64,000 nt of DNA from Sphingomonas kyeonggiensis (GTDB lineage: Bacteria > Pseudomonadota > Alphaproteobacteria > Sphingomonadales > Sphingomonadaceae): assembly GCF_014196745.1 (NCBI RefSeq), contig NZ_JACIEH010000001.1, positions 1,674,001 through 1,738,000 on the forward strand, read 5' to 3'. The notes beneath the pieces are model-generated. The model had not been told where the DNA came from. It made no database searches and was given only the letters and a program-made list of their open reading frames with translations. Shown one piece after another: positions 9,084 to 19,150 of the stretch (position 1 is its first letter; each line of letters opens with the position of its first letter). The position numbers were made by a program, and so were the translations under genes.

Positions 9084-9710
9084 TCAGGCATAGGCATAGG
9101 GTCCGCCGGCGGCGAGCGCCGCCTGATAGGCCGGCCGGGCATGGATCCCAGCGATCCACGCGGCAATATGTGGTCGCCCCTCGGTCGCATTGGCCCGGGT
9201 CACCGCTGCTTCGAGCGGGAAGCTCATCATCACGTCCGCGGCAGTGAATTCCGCGCCGGCGAACCACGGCCGCCCGGCCAGCTCAGCCTCCACATAGTCG
9301 AGATGGACGTCGATCATCGGCTGGAACTTCTTCTGTGCCATCTTGCCGAACAGCGGCACCCGGCTGAGCACCAGCTTGGTGAACAGCGGCGGCATCAGCG
9401 AACCCTCGGCATAATGGAGGAAATGCCGCCAGCGCAGCGCATCCTCGCGGTGCCCAGGCTTGCCGAGCTTGCCGTCGCCCAGCTCGACCAGATATTCGAC
9501 GATCGCCCCGGTCTCGGCGACGACATTGCCGGCATGCTCGATCACCGGCGACTTGCCGAGCGGATGGATGCGGCGCAGCTCGGGCGGCGCGAGCATCGTC
9601 GCCTTGTTCCGCTCGTAGCGCCGGACCTCATAGGGCAGGCCCAGCTCCTCGAGCAGCCAGAGCACGCGCTGCGAACGGGAATTCTCGAGATGATGGACGA
9701 TGACGGTCAT
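9084..9710 (-). CDS. glutathione S-transferase family protein
   Basis: Cytosolic GST of 208 aa. The N-terminal thioredoxin-fold domain (residues 1-80) contains SRSQRVLWLLEELGLPYEV, the cis-Pro motif KSPVIE and VVAETGAIVEYL. An all-helical C-terminal domain follows, with ADVMMSFPLEAA. The active-site Ser of SRSQR is typical of bacterial classes. Start 9710 has GGGAGG a few bases upstream. The ATG overlaps the TGA of the DUF1801 gene (ATGA), making this the last gene of a three-gene operon after RNB nuclease and DUF1801. Substrate unknown. Confidence 0.9.
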   Translation of the reverse strand: MTVIVHHLENSRSQRVLWLLEELGLPYEVRRYERNKATMLAPPELRRIHPLGKSPVIEHAGNVVAETGAIVEYLVELGDGKLGKPGHREDALRWRHFLHYAEGSLMPPLFTKLVLSRVPLFGKMAQKKFQPMIDVHLDYVEAELAGRPWFAGAEFTAADVMMSFPLEAAVTRANATEGRPHIAAWIAGIHARPAYQAALAAGGPYAYA

Positions 9711-10174
9711 GCTGCCTCCCCTGGGCGGCGCGGGCGTTGCCGGGCCGAGATCGACTTGACGATGGTGCGTCCGCCCTCGGGCGGCAAGGGGCGTTTCGCC
9801 CGGTCGAGCGCGGCGTGGATCAGCGCGATCACCGCGGGGTCGTCGAGCAGCGCCGCATGCTTGAGGCAAACATAGCGCCCCACCTTGCCCTCCCCCTGGA
9901 GCAGCCCTTCCGGATCGGGCAGGCCGACGCCGGGGAGGAAATAGAGCAGCACGTTGCGCGGGTAGATGGCCAGGCTGAACACCGCCTCGGACGTCTTGTC
10001 ACCCGGGCCGTAGCCGATCGCGAGACCGTTGTAATTGTCATAGACCAGCTCTGTCGCGCCGGGCAGCCGCTCGCGCAGCACCGCGCGGGCGGCACGGACC
10101 CGCTCGGCGATCTCGGGCGTGAAGCGCGCGATGAAGACCTCGACCTGCGCCGCGATATCAGCGGACGTCGTCAT
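9707..10174 (-). CDS. DUF1801 (YdhG-like) protein
   Basis: A 155-aa cytosolic protein with the DUF1801 pattern: ELVYDNYNGLAIGYG, then AVFSLAIYPRNVLLYFLPGVGLPDPEGLLQG, then a C-terminal helix and a basic tail (AKRPLPPEGGRTIVKSISARQRPRR). The family has no firm biochemical role. Start ATG (10172-10174) overlaps the RNB gene stop as ATGA, and its own stop overlaps the GST start the same way, so all three are translationally coupled. Confidence 0.85.
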   Translation of the reverse strand: MTTSADIAAQVEVFIARFTPEIAERVRAARAVLRERLPGATELVYDNYNGLAIGYGPGDKTSEAVFSLAIYPRNVLLYFLPGVGLPDPEGLLQGEGKVGRYVCLKHAALLDDPAVIALIHAALDRAKRPLPPEGGRTIVKSISARQRPRRPGEAA

Positions 10175-11565
10175 CCCGCATCTGCCACGGCTTCGAACCG
10201 GATCGCGCGGTTGGCCAGGTCGACACCAACCAGGCGGACGCGCAACTCCGTCCCGGGCACCGCACCAGGCGCATCGATCCGGGTGACGACCGGCAGATCG
10301 GCGAGCTGCATCCGGGCGCCGCGCATGTCGACATCGGTGACCACCGCCGCGAAGGTCTCGCCCTCGCGGCCGGAGAGCATCACCGCCTCGGCCAGATCGA
10401 TCACGGCACGATCGATCTGCCCGCCCAGCGCATCCGCGTGGCCCATCACCTTGGGCAGGCGCTGAAAGGCCTGTTCGACCACATCGGGCACGGGCTGGCC
10501 CGCCATGATCGCCAGGGTCGCCCGGATGACATAGCGGTCGGCCAGGCGGCGGAGCGGCGCGGTGGCATGGGCATAGGGCGCGGCGACGGCGGCGTGCCAG
10601 GGCAGCGTGCCGGCGTGCCACGGCGCATAACTCGCCCCCTGCCCCGCACGGCGGATCGCCAGCATCAGTGCCGCCTGACGCGGGTCGGCAGGATCGAGAC
10701 CTGTGCGGAAGGCCACGAGCGACTGGCTCTCGGGCCAGGCGATCCCGAGGGCACGGGCGGTGTTGCGCAGCCGCTGGACCGCTGCCGCGTCAGGCTCGGC
10801 CATCACCCGGAACAGACCGGTATGATGCGCCTGCAGGACATCGGCGATGGCGAGGTTCGCGGCGAGCGACAGGGCCGCATTCCGGTCCTCCGACGCGTGG
10901 CGAGCGCGGAAGGCCAGCGCATAGCCGCCATCGGGACGCCGGACGACTTCCTGCTCGGGCGGATCGACACGAGCGGCACCGCGCCGTGCCTCGGCTTCGG
11001 CGATACGCCGGGCGAGATCGGTGAACTGGGGCGACAGATCAGCCTCGGTTGCAGTTTCATAGGCAAGCTTGGCGCGGCTGGCGACCAGCGCACGCTCGGC
11101 GGATTCGAGCTTCACCTCGCCATCGGGCGCTACCCGCACGGTGAACAGCACCGCGGGACGCGGGCCATCGGGCAGCAGGCTCGCAGCGCCTTCGCTGATC
11201 ACCTTGGGATAGAGGCTTGCCTTGCCGTCGGGCAGGTAGAGCGTAGCTCCTCGCTTCCAGGCTTCGGAATCGACGGGATCACCATCCTCGACGAACCAGG
11301 CGACATCGGCAATCGCATAGTGGAGCAGCAGGTCGCTGCCGCTGGTCTCGATCGCGAAGGCCTGGTCGAGGTCGGTGGCGCTGGCCGGATCGAGCGTGAC
11401 CATGGGGAGCGCGGTGCGATCGACATGCGCGGTCGGCGCGCGCCGGGCGGCAGCTTCCGCCGCAGCCGTGACTTCGGGCGGGAAGCCCTCGGGCACATGG
11501 AACTGGTCGCGGATGGCGGCGAGGCCGCCGGCAAGCGCGCAATCGGGATCGAGGACTGCCTTCAT
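10171..11565 (-). CDS. RNB-domain ribonuclease (RNase II/R family)
   Basis: Predicted 3'-5' exoribonuclease, 464 aa. The catalytic RNB signature TLDPASATDLDQAFAI lies at about residues 57-72 and supplies the metal-binding Asp cluster. Later RNB blocks include YAHATAPLRRLADRYV. At 464 residues it is shorter than RNase II (about 640) or RNase R (about 800), lacking N-terminal cold-shock domains; a short S1-like region may lie at the end. It heads a coupled operon with DUF1801 and GST genes. Compact RNB proteins of this type are common in sphingomonads; the RNA target is unknown. Confidence 0.88.
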   Translation of the reverse strand: MKAVLDPDCALAGGLAAIRDQFHVPEGFPPEVTAAAEAAARRAPTAHVDRTALPMVTLDPASATDLDQAFAIETSGSDLLLHYAIADVAWFVEDGDPVDSEAWKRGATLYLPDGKASLYPKVISEGAASLLPDGPRPAVLFTVRVAPDGEVKLESAERALVASRAKLAYETATEADLSPQFTDLARRIAEAEARRGAARVDPPEQEVVRRPDGGYALAFRARHASEDRNAALSLAANLAIADVLQAHHTGLFRVMAEPDAAAVQRLRNTARALGIAWPESQSLVAFRTGLDPADPRQAALMLAIRRAGQGASYAPWHAGTLPWHAAVAAPYAHATAPLRRLADRYVIRATLAIMAGQPVPDVVEQAFQRLPKVMGHADALGGQIDRAVIDLAEAVMLSGREGETFAAVVTDVDMRGARMQLADLPVVTRIDAPGAVPGTELRVRLVGVDLANRAIRFEAVADAG

Positions 11566-11690
11566 CGCGCTACCTTAGCGCGCCCGGCGGCGCTGAAAAG
11601 TTGCCAACGTTGCGCACGGACACGTTGCCCGGACGCGGAAGTTCACAAAGTTCACGATCTCCACGCGCGCGAACCGGCCCCGGAACGGGA

Positions 11691-11722
11691 AAGACCCGGC
11701 GCGGGGCAACGCGCCGGGTCTT
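11691..11722 (-). terminator. hairpin terminator downstream of recA
   Basis: A perfect 12-bp stem, AAGACCCGGCGC (11691-11702) against its complement at 11711-11722, with an 8-base loop. It lies 63 bp beyond the recA stop. Read on the minus strand the stem ends in TCTTTCCC, a weak U-tract, so it is probably an intrinsic terminator separating recA from the RNB operon. Confidence 0.7.
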
Positions 11723-11785
11723 CCGATGGGCTGAGCCCGTGACCGCTGCCACACGCGTCGCACGCGGGCGCGGCCTGATATTCCA

Positions 11786-12865
<1,080 letters not shown>

Positions 12866-12944
12866 TGGAAGTCCCCGTCGCTAGAAGGTTTAGCACGCTG
12901 CATCAACCTGTGTTGGAAGCCCGTGTATCGCCTTTGTTCTCAAA

Positions 12945-12959
12945 GAACAAGAGCGGAAC
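12945..12959 (-). promoter_or_regulatory. LexA (SOS) box of recA
   Basis: On the minus strand the sequence is GTTC-CGCTCTT-GTTC, an exact match to the alphaproteobacterial LexA box GTTC-N7-GTTC. It lies 80-94 bp upstream of the recA start, consistent with SOS control of recA. Confidence 0.88.
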
Positions 12960-12968
12960 AGAATTTTT

Positions 12969-12983
12969 GTTCCATAATCGTTC
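12969..12983 (+). promoter_or_regulatory. second LexA-type box, opposite orientation
   Basis: GTTC-CATAATC-GTTC on the plus strand, again an exact GTTC-N7-GTTC match. It lies nine bases from the first box in inverted orientation and 58 bp upstream of the MOSC start. It may strengthen LexA binding at recA or bring the divergent MOSC gene under SOS control. Confidence 0.75.
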
Positions 12984-13040
12984 CACTCGGCGCCGAACGG
13001 CGCGATTGCCCTCCCCCACACGCCCCGCTAGCGCCGCGCA

Positions 13041-13757
13041 ATGACTCGCATCGTCGGCCATGTCCGCGCGCTCAATCGATTCCCGGTCAAGTCCATGGCG
13101 GGAGAGCAGCTGACCGTTGCCGAGCTCGACTGGCAGGGAATCGAGGGCGACCGGCAATACGCCTTCGTCCGGGCCGCGAACGGCACGCGCTTCCCCTGGC
13201 TCACCGGACGCGAGGTGCCGGCGATGGTGCTCCACCGCGCCCGTTTCGAGGATCCGAATCGGCCCAAGACGAGCGCCGTGACGGTGGAGACGCCCGACGG
13301 CGCGAGCCTCTCCCTGCACGACCCGATGCTCAAGACGCATCTGGAGGCGGCGGCGCGCGAGCCCGCCGCGCTGATCCAGGTGGCACGCGGCTGCTATGAT
13401 TCGATGCCGGTCTCGATCCAGACCAGTGCCGGCCATGCCACGCTGGAGGCGGCCCATGGCGGTGCGCTCGACATCGGACGGTTCCGGATCAACGTGATCG
13501 TGGAGAGCGACCTTCTCGCCACCGAATGGCAGGGCCGGCGGCTGGCTTTCGGCAATGACGAGGATGGCGCGGTGGTCCAGTGCGCCGATCCAATCGCGCG
13601 ATGCGTGATGGTGACGATCGATCCCGAGACCGGCGCGAAGGAACCGCGCGTGATGCGGACGGTCGCGCAGGAATTCGGCAATATGTACGGCATCTATGCC
13701 GGGCCGGCGCGGCCTGGGCTGATCCGGATCGGGGATGCGGTGAGGCTGGTGGATTGA
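13041..13757 (+). CDS. MOSC domain protein
   Basis: A 238-aa protein with an N-terminal MOSC beta-barrel-like segment (VRALNRFPVKSMAGEQL..GIEGDRQYAFV) followed by the MOSC domain. The conserved Cys is in VVQCADPIARCVMV (about residues 180-190). MOSC domains bind sulfur-carrying molybdopterin or related sulfur species; relatives include YcbX-type N-hydroxylated base reductases. No ferredoxin domain is attached. It is divergent from recA, with a LexA-type box 58 bp upstream, which hints at induction by DNA damage. The specific substrate is not assignable. Confidence 0.88.
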   Translation: MTRIVGHVRALNRFPVKSMAGEQLTVAELDWQGIEGDRQYAFVRAANGTRFPWLTGREVPAMVLHRARFEDPNRPKTSAVTVETPDGASLSLHDPMLKTHLEAAAREPAALIQVARGCYDSMPVSIQTSAGHATLEAAHGGALDIGRFRINVIVESDLLATEWQGRRLAFGNDEDGAVVQCADPIARCVMVTIDPETGAKEPRVMRTVAQEFGNMYGIYAGPARPGLIRIGDAVRLVD

Positions 13758-13826
13758 GGTTCGTCAGGCTCCAGCCGCCATCCCTGAGGTCGGGGCAGAA
13801 TCTCGTGCCGTATCGCGCCATCGCCC

Positions 13827-13858
13827 GAGATCCCGGCTTTCGCCGGGATGACGGCCAG
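13827..13858. repeat. 32-bp hairpin intergenic repeat, copy 1
   Basis: Contains the stem ATCCCGGC (13830-13837) and its complement (13842-13849) around a TTTC loop, then GACGGCCAG. It matches 30 of 32 positions with the copy at 19119-19150. It sits between the converging ends of the MOSC and receiver genes, immediately downstream of the receiver gene on the minus strand, and may act as a terminator or REP-like element. Confidence 0.75.
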
Positions 13859-13866
13859 GGTGCTTC

Positions 13867-14241
13867 TCAGTCGACGCCGACGAGGCTGTCCAGCACCTTC
13901 TCGACACTGTCCATCGTGAACGGCTTGGAGAGCACCGGGCGATCGCGATAGGCTTCGGGGATCGAATCCCCCGCCCCGCCGGTGGCGAGCACGAAGGGGA
14001 TTCCGCGCGCGGCGAGTGCATCGGCGATCGGCCAGCTGGTCTCGCCGCCGCGCAGGTTGACGTCCATGATCGCGGCATCGATGCCGCCGGCCTCGACCAG
14101 CTCGAGCGCCGAGGCGACGCTGTCCGCGGTGCCCGCGACGAGGCGATCGAGCGCATCGAGGAAGTCCTCGAGCATCATCGCAATGAGCGGCTCGTCTTCG
14201 ACGATCAGGATCTTCTGGGGCCCCGGCATGTCCGTTCCCAT
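13867..14241 (-). CDS. single-domain response regulator (receiver only)
   Basis: CheY-like receiver of about 124 aa without output domain. The acidic pair is in ILIVEDEP, the phospho-acceptor Asp in AAIMDVNLRG, the conserved Thr-equivalent region in FVLATGGAG, and the Lys in VLSKPF. Two nearby ATGs (14241 and 14229) are possible starts; neither has a strong ribosome site. It lies 28 bases downstream of the hybrid kinase gene on the same strand and is probably co-transcribed. It could be a phosphate sink or partner of that phosphorelay (inference). It lacks the diagnostic sequence of CpdR, so I give no symbol. Confidence 0.9.
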   Translation of the reverse strand: MGTDMPGPQKILIVEDEPLIAMMLEDFLDALDRLVAGTADSVASALELVEAGGIDAAIMDVNLRGGETSWPIADALAARGIPFVLATGGAGDSIPEAYRDRPVLSKPFTMDSVEKVLDSLVGVD

Positions 14242-14269
14242 CGCAGGAAAGTCGCGAAACGCCAAGGGT

Positions 14270-16666
14270 TTATTTGGGTGCGAGCACTTCTCGTGCGGCT
14301 TCGGCAAGTTGCTGCACCGAAAAGGGTTTCGGCAGGAAGGAAACTTGCTCCAGATCAATCGACTTGCGCAGCTGCTCTTCGGCATAACCCGACATGAACA
14401 GGATCGGCAGGTCCGGATATTTGGCCCGGACCCTGCGCGCCATGCTGGGCCCGTCCATCACCGGCATGACGACGTCGGAAATCAGCAAGTCTGGGCGATC
14501 GATCGTCTCGATGAGTTCCAGCGCGGCCTCGCCATTTTCGGCGGTGACCACGGTATAACCCTGCCGCGTAAGGGCCCGCTCGGCGATGGCGCGGACCATG
14601 TCCTCGTCCTCGACCACCAGGATCGTGCCGGTGCCCCAGGTATCGACCGGCTTCTCCTTCACGCCGGGCAGCTTGGCCGCAATAGGTGCCTCGGTCGCGG
14701 CATGGACGGGCAGATAGATGGTGAACTCCGCCCCACCCTGCGGCGCATTCTCGGCGAAGATGAACCCGCCCGACTGCTTGATGATGCCATAGACCGTCGA
14801 CAGGCCGAGGCCGGTACCCTTGCCCACTTCCTTGGTGGTGAAGAAGGGCTCCCAGATCTTGGCGAGGATATCGGGCGGAATGCCGGTGCCGGTGTCGGCG
14901 ATGCGCAGCGCGGTATAATCGCCGACCGGCAGCACGTCGTCGTCCATGCGCCGCACCTCGGAGGCCGGCACGGCCATCGTCTCGATGGTCAGCGTGCCGC
15001 CGCCGCTCGGGTTCTTCGACAGCATTGCGTCGCGGGCATTGACCGCGAGATTGACCACCACCTGCTCGAGCTGGCCGGGATCGGCGCGGACCGGGCCGAG
15101 GTTTCGGCCGTGCTTGACCTCGAGCCGCACCGTCTCGCCGAGCAGGCGCTTCAGGAGGTTGGAGACTTCGGAGATGACGTCCGGTAGCTGGAGCAGCTGC
15201 GGGCGCAGCGTCTGCTGGCGCGAGAAGGCGAGCAGCTGGCGAGTCAGCGAGGCGGCGCGGTTGGAATTGGCGCGGATCTGCTGGATGTCGTCATAATCGC
15301 TGTCGCCGGGCGAATGGCGCATCAGCATCAGGTCGCAGTGCCCGATGATCGCGGTGAGGATGTTGTTGAAGTCGTGCGCAACACCCCCTGCAAGTTGCCC
15401 CACCGCCTGCATCTTCGTCGCCTGGGCGACCTGGCGCTTGAGCTTGGACTCCTCCCCCGAGTCCTTGAGGCTGATCAGGACCGCGGCGTCGCCGAGACCG
15501 CGGGCGCCGGCGATGCCGATCGAGACGGGCTCGTCGGGCGCGTCGGACATGCGGACGGTCATCTCGGCCGATTGCGACGCGCCGCCGGCAAAGCGGCGCA
15601 CGGCATCGGCCAGGGCGGACTTGTCCTCGCGCACCACCAGGTCGCCCGGATAGAGCGGTGGCGCGGCGGCGTTGACCCGGGTGGCGCGGACGAACGCATC
15701 GTTCATGCTGACGAAACGGCCGTCGCGGTCGACCAGGGCAAGGCCGAGCGGGAGCAGCGCGATCAGCGAGCGGACATGCGCGCCGGCACTGGCGCCGATC
15801 GCAGGAGTCGGCGCATTGTCCCGCTCCTCGTCGAGCAGCGCGACCAGCAGCGGCGCTTCCTCGCCATCGAGGAACGGGATCTGGAGTACGCGGAGCGGAT
15901 TGCCCTCCAGCCCCTCGCGCTCGAAACGGACCAGGCCCATCGAATCGGTGATGAGGAAGCGGGCGAAGTCCCTGCCCTCCACCGGCGCCTCGCCATTGCC
16001 CATGGCACGCAGGCGGAAGACGCGATTGGCGGCGCGGACCCGGCCTTCGGGCGAGACCATCGCGGCCATGATGCCGGAGGAGCCGAGCCGATCGCCGGTA
16101 TGGCCGTCGATCAGCGCCTGGGTCTGGCTGGCGAGATCGAGCGCCTGGACGCCGATGAAGCGCCAGACGAGCGATTCCTCGCCGACGCGCTGGACACGGG
16201 CCGAGACGGGGGCGCCGAACACCTGGATGCCGTCCTCGCGGGCCTCGCCGTCGCGCCAGGCGGTGCGGGCGGCGGTGCCGAGCGCGGCGATCGCCGCGTC
16301 GCTGACGGGGAGATTGGGCGGGGTCGGCCAGCCGGCGAACAGCACTTCGAAGCGGTTGTTGGCGCAGACCAGACGGCCGGCGCGGTCGGTCACGGCGAGT
16401 GCATCGTCGCTTGCCGAAGCGAGTGCCTGGGCGACCGACCAGTCGATCGGCCGATCTGCGGCGGCATCGGCATGGAAGAGCTTGCGCGCGCCCCAGAGCG
16501 CGCCGGCGGCGAGCAGGCCCGCCGCGACGAAGCCGACCGCGACCGCGCGGTCGTTCAGGGTGAGCAGGATCAGCGCGCCCGCCAGGATGCCCGCAAGCAT
16601 CGCCGCCGCGAAGGGCAGCCAGCGACGGGACGGCGATATCGGCGTGTGAACGGGCAACGTGGCCAT
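14270..16666 (-). CDS. cckA: hybrid sensor histidine kinase CckA
   Basis: Cell-cycle kinase feeding the ChpT-CtrA phosphorelay at the inner membrane. It has about 798 aa: two N-terminal membrane helices, PAS-like regions around residues 90-400, a HisKA domain with phospho-His H431 in [14 protein letters not shown], an HATPase domain ([45 protein letters not shown]), and a C-terminal receiver with phospho-Asp D731 ([13 protein letters not shown]) and Lys in FLPKPF. The HDFNN box and this order are characteristic of CckA. The frame reaches a TTG seven codons upstream; ATG 16666 is preferred (GGTGG before it). Confidence 0.92.
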   Translation of the reverse strand: MATLPVHTPISPSRRWLPFAAAMLAGILAGALILLTLNDRAVAVGFVAAGLLAAGALWGARKLFHADAAADRPIDWSVAQALASASDDALAVTDRAGRLVCANNRFEVLFAGWPTPPNLPVSDAAIAALGTAARTAWRDGEAREDGIQVFGAPVSARVQRVGEESLVWRFIGVQALDLASQTQALIDGHTGDRLGSSGIMAAMVSPEGRVRAANRVFRLRAMGNGEAPVEGRDFARFLITDSMGLVRFEREGLEGNPLRVLQIPFLDGEEAPLLVALLDEERDNAPTPAIGASAGAHVRSLIALLPLGLALVDRDGRFVSMNDAFVRATRVNAAAPPLYPGDLVVREDKSALADAVRRFAGGASQSAEMTVRMSDAPDEPVSIGIAGARGLGDAAVLISLKDSGEESKLKRQVAQATKMQAVGQLAGGVAHDFNNILTAIIGHCDLMLMRHSPGDSDYDDIQQIRANSNRAASLTRQLLAFSRQQTLRPQLLQLPDVISEVSNLLKRLLGETVRLEVKHGRNLGPVRADPGQLEQVVVNLAVNARDAMLSKNPSGGGTLTIETMAVPASEVRRMDDDVLPVGDYTALRIADTGTGIPPDILAKIWEPFFTTKEVGKGTGLGLSTVYGIIKQSGGFIFAENAPQGGAEFTIYLPVHAATEAPIAAKLPGVKEKPVDTWGTGTILVVEDEDMVRAIAERALTRQGYTVVTAENGEAALELIETIDRPDLLISDVVMPVMDGPSMARRVRAKYPDLPILFMSGYAEEQLRKSIDLEQVSFLPKPFSVQQLAEAAREVLAPK

Positions 16667-16710
16667 GCGCCACCGATGTTCGGTCAAAGGGCGCGGGTCA
16701 AGGACCCAAT

Positions 16711-16854
16711 TCCCTCTCCCCCTGTGGGAGAGGGAGGGAGCACGCGAAGCGTGCGGAAGGGTGAAGGAGAATTGGTGAGGAGTCGGCTAAGCCCCCTCAC
16801 CCTCCCACCGCCTTTGGCGGCGGGCCCCTCCCTCTCCCACAAGGGGAGAGGGAG
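16711..16854. repeat. long inverted repeat / intergenic element
   Basis: The arms at 16711-16738 and about 16827-16854 are reverse complements with one or two mismatches (left arm begins TCCCTCTCCCCCTGTGGGAG). Each arm is itself near-palindromic around CTCTCCC...GGGAGAG. The middle contains a short hairpin (GCACGCGAAGCGTGC at 16739-16753) and another around CCGCCTTTGGCGG. No open frame is carried. It separates cckA from the M13 peptidase gene and resembles the dispersed non-coding inverted elements of sphingomonad genomes. Confidence 0.7.
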
Positions 16855-16862
16855 AAGTCAGA

Positions 16863-18944
16863 TCACCAGATCCGGACGCGCTTGTTGGGCGCCAGGAACA
16901 GCTTGGTGGCCGGATCGGGGTTGTAGGCGCCGTACCAGGGATCGAGGTTGCGGACGACCCAGGCGCGCTGCTGCGAGGGCGAGTGCGGATCGGTCAGCAG
17001 GCGCTGGCGCAGGTTCGCCTCGCGATAGTTGCGGCGCCACACCTGTGCCCAGCCCTGGTAGAAACGCTGGTCGCCGGTGAAGCCGCCGAGCACCGGAGCG
17101 TCCTGGCCGTTGAGCGAGGCCTTGTACGCGTCATAGGCGACGGTGAGGCCGGCCAGGTCGGCGACGTTCTCGCCGAGCGTCAGCGCGCCCTTCACGTGCA
17201 TGCCGGGCAGTGGCTCATACTGGTCGTACTGGGCGACCAGCGCGTCGGTGCGCGCCTTGAAGGCGGCGACGTCGGCGGGGGTCCACCAGTCGGTCAGGCG
17301 GCCTTCCTTGTCGTACTTGGCGCCCTGGTCGTCGAAATGGTGGCTCAGCTCATGGCCGATCACCGCGCCGATGCCGCCATAATTGACCGCCGGATCGGCG
17401 TTCGGATCGAAGAAGGGCGGCTGCAGGATCGCGGCCGGGAAGACGATCTCGACCATGCCGAAATTGGCATAGGCGTTGATCGTCATCGGGGTCATCCCCC
17501 ACTCCCAGCGACGGATCGGCTGGCCGAGCTTCGCGATATTGTCGTCATACTGCCAGTTGTTCGAACGGACGTTGTTGCCGAACGCGTCACCCGCGGTGAT
17601 CGTCAGCGAGCCATAGTCCTGCCAGCGGTCCGGATAGCCGATCTTCGGGGTGAAGGCCGCGAGCTTGGCATGTGCCTTGACCTTGGTCTCGGGCGCCATC
17701 CATTCGAGCTTGTCGATGCGGCGGTCCATCGCGGCGATGACGTTCTTAACCAGCTTGTCCGCCGCCGCCTTGGTCTCGGGCGGGAAATACTTGGCGACAT
17801 AGACCTGGCTGACGTCGTCCGAGAGCGCGCCGGTGGTGAAGTCCACCGCACGCTTCCAGCGCTCCTCCTGCTCCGGCGTGCCCGAAAGGGTGGTGCCGTA
17901 GAAAGCGAACTGCTCCTTGTCGAAGGCGCTCGGCAGCACGTCGGCGAAGCCGTCGAGCGTACGGACCAGCAGCTGATCCTTGAGCACGTCGAGCGGCGCC
18001 TGCTGGATCAGCTTCGCAATGCCGGTGATCGCGCTCGGCTGGGCGACGATGACGGTGTCGACCGGTGCCTTGCCGGCGGCGAAGAAGGCCTTGAAGTCGA
18101 AGCCCGGCGCCGACTTCTGCAGCTGGACGACGGTCATCTTGTTGTAGGTCTTGCTCGCGTCGCGGCTCTCGACCCGGGTCCACTGGGCCGCGGCGATCTT
18201 GGTCTCGAAATCGACGATCGCCTTGGCGCGCGCGGCGGCATTGGGCTCGCCGGCATTGGTCAGCTGGGTGGCGAGATGCTTCTCATAGGCGGCCTTGGTC
18301 TCGAGGAACTTGGCGTCCTTCGAGAGGTAATAGTCGCGGTCCGGCATGCCGAGCCCGGCCTGGCCGAGGCTGAGCGCATAGACTTCGGGTTCCTTGTCGT
18401 CCTGGCCGACATAGGCACCGAACGGCACGCCCACGCCATTGCGGCGAGCGGCGGCGGCGAGCGCGGGATAGCCGGCCTTGGACTTCAGGCCCTTGATCTG
18501 GTCGATCCACGGCTTGGCCGGGGCCAGCCCCTTGGCGTCGATCGCGGCGGTGTCGAGATAGGTCGCATAGGCGGTGCCGATCTTCGAGTTCGGATCGCCC
18601 TTGGCCGCGTCGAGGATCTCGTGCGTCTGCTTCTTGGCATTGTCGTCCAGGATGTTGAACGAGCCGTAGTTCGACTTGTCGGCCGGGATCGGGGTGTTCT
18701 TCGCCCAGGCGCCGTTGGCGTAGTTGTAGAAATCGTCGCCCGGCTTGACCGCGGTGTCCATGCCGGCGGTGTCGAAGCCATAGGTGCCGTAGACCGGCTT
18801 GGGCGCCTCGGGCTGCGGCGCGGCTTCCGCCTCGGTGACGGGCGCGGCCTCGACCGGGGCGGTCGGCAGCGGCTGGTTGTGCGCGCAGCCGGCGAGCAGC
18901 ACGGGCGCGGCGAGGAAGGTGGTGGTGAGGAGCGACAGGCGCAT
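16863..18944 (-). CDS. M13 family metallopeptidase lipoprotein
   Basis: Neprilysin/PepO-type zinc endopeptidase of 693 aa, secreted as a lipoprotein: MRLSLLTTTFLAAPVLLAGC gives lipobox LAGC, followed by an Ala/Pro/Glu-rich spacer to about residue 50. An M13 N-terminal domain (DDFYNYANGAW) precedes the catalytic domain with substrate-binding N490-A-Y-A-N494, zinc ligands H531 and H535 with catalytic E532 (HELSH), and E592 (GENVADLAGL). The C-terminus ends with APNKRVRIW, near the family's usual CxxW end but without the Cys. The ATG at 18944 is chosen because it starts the signal peptide; the frame is open six codons upstream to a TTG. Confidence 0.93.
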   Translation of the reverse strand: MRLSLLTTTFLAAPVLLAGCAHNQPLPTAPVEAAPVTEAEAAPQPEAPKPVYGTYGFDTAGMDTAVKPGDDFYNYANGAWAKNTPIPADKSNYGSFNILDDNAKKQTHEILDAAKGDPNSKIGTAYATYLDTAAIDAKGLAPAKPWIDQIKGLKSKAGYPALAAAARRNGVGVPFGAYVGQDDKEPEVYALSLGQAGLGMPDRDYYLSKDAKFLETKAAYEKHLATQLTNAGEPNAAARAKAIVDFETKIAAAQWTRVESRDASKTYNKMTVVQLQKSAPGFDFKAFFAAGKAPVDTVIVAQPSAITGIAKLIQQAPLDVLKDQLLVRTLDGFADVLPSAFDKEQFAFYGTTLSGTPEQEERWKRAVDFTTGALSDDVSQVYVAKYFPPETKAAADKLVKNVIAAMDRRIDKLEWMAPETKVKAHAKLAAFTPKIGYPDRWQDYGSLTITAGDAFGNNVRSNNWQYDDNIAKLGQPIRRWEWGMTPMTINAYANFGMVEIVFPAAILQPPFFDPNADPAVNYGGIGAVIGHELSHHFDDQGAKYDKEGRLTDWWTPADVAAFKARTDALVAQYDQYEPLPGMHVKGALTLGENVADLAGLTVAYDAYKASLNGQDAPVLGGFTGDQRFYQGWAQVWRRNYREANLRQRLLTDPHSPSQQRAWVVRNLDPWYGAYNPDPATKLFLAPNKRVRIW

Positions 18945-19118
18945 GAGGGGACCCCCGAACAAGTTGATGCGCGCTGTCTTACCCCGTCGATACGCTCCGT
19001 CAATCGACCGAACGCAACATTGTTACGTTTCGGCGACCAATCATGTTTCCGGGGATTGCGTGAACGGGGATGAGGACGCCGTTACGCCAGCAAACCTGGC
19101 CGCACGGCCCTGCCGCCT

Positions 19119-19150
19119 GAGATCCCGGTTTTCGCCGGGATGACGGTCAG
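19119..19150. repeat. 32-bp hairpin intergenic repeat, copy 2
   Basis: Second copy of the element at 13827-13858 (30 of 32 identical; the left stem has CGGT for CGGC). It lies at the 3' end of the smpB-DUF2062 operon on the minus strand and overlaps the DUF2062 stop codon at 19147-19149. As with copy 1, the element follows a minus-strand gene, which supports a terminator-like role. Confidence 0.75.

Noticed and set aside
11641..11656. GTTC-N5-GTTC near the recA 3' end as an SOS box
   Set aside because: The spacer is five bases, not seven, so it is not a LexA box match.
12936..12948. GTTC-TCAAA-GAAC inverted repeat as a third LexA site
   Set aside because: The spacing and orientation do not match the GTTC-N7-GTTC form; it partly overlaps the real box.
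15314..19073. Two long plus-strand frames (588 and 696 codons)
   Set aside because: Antisense to cckA and to the M13 peptidase gene, both of which have intact catalytic motifs.
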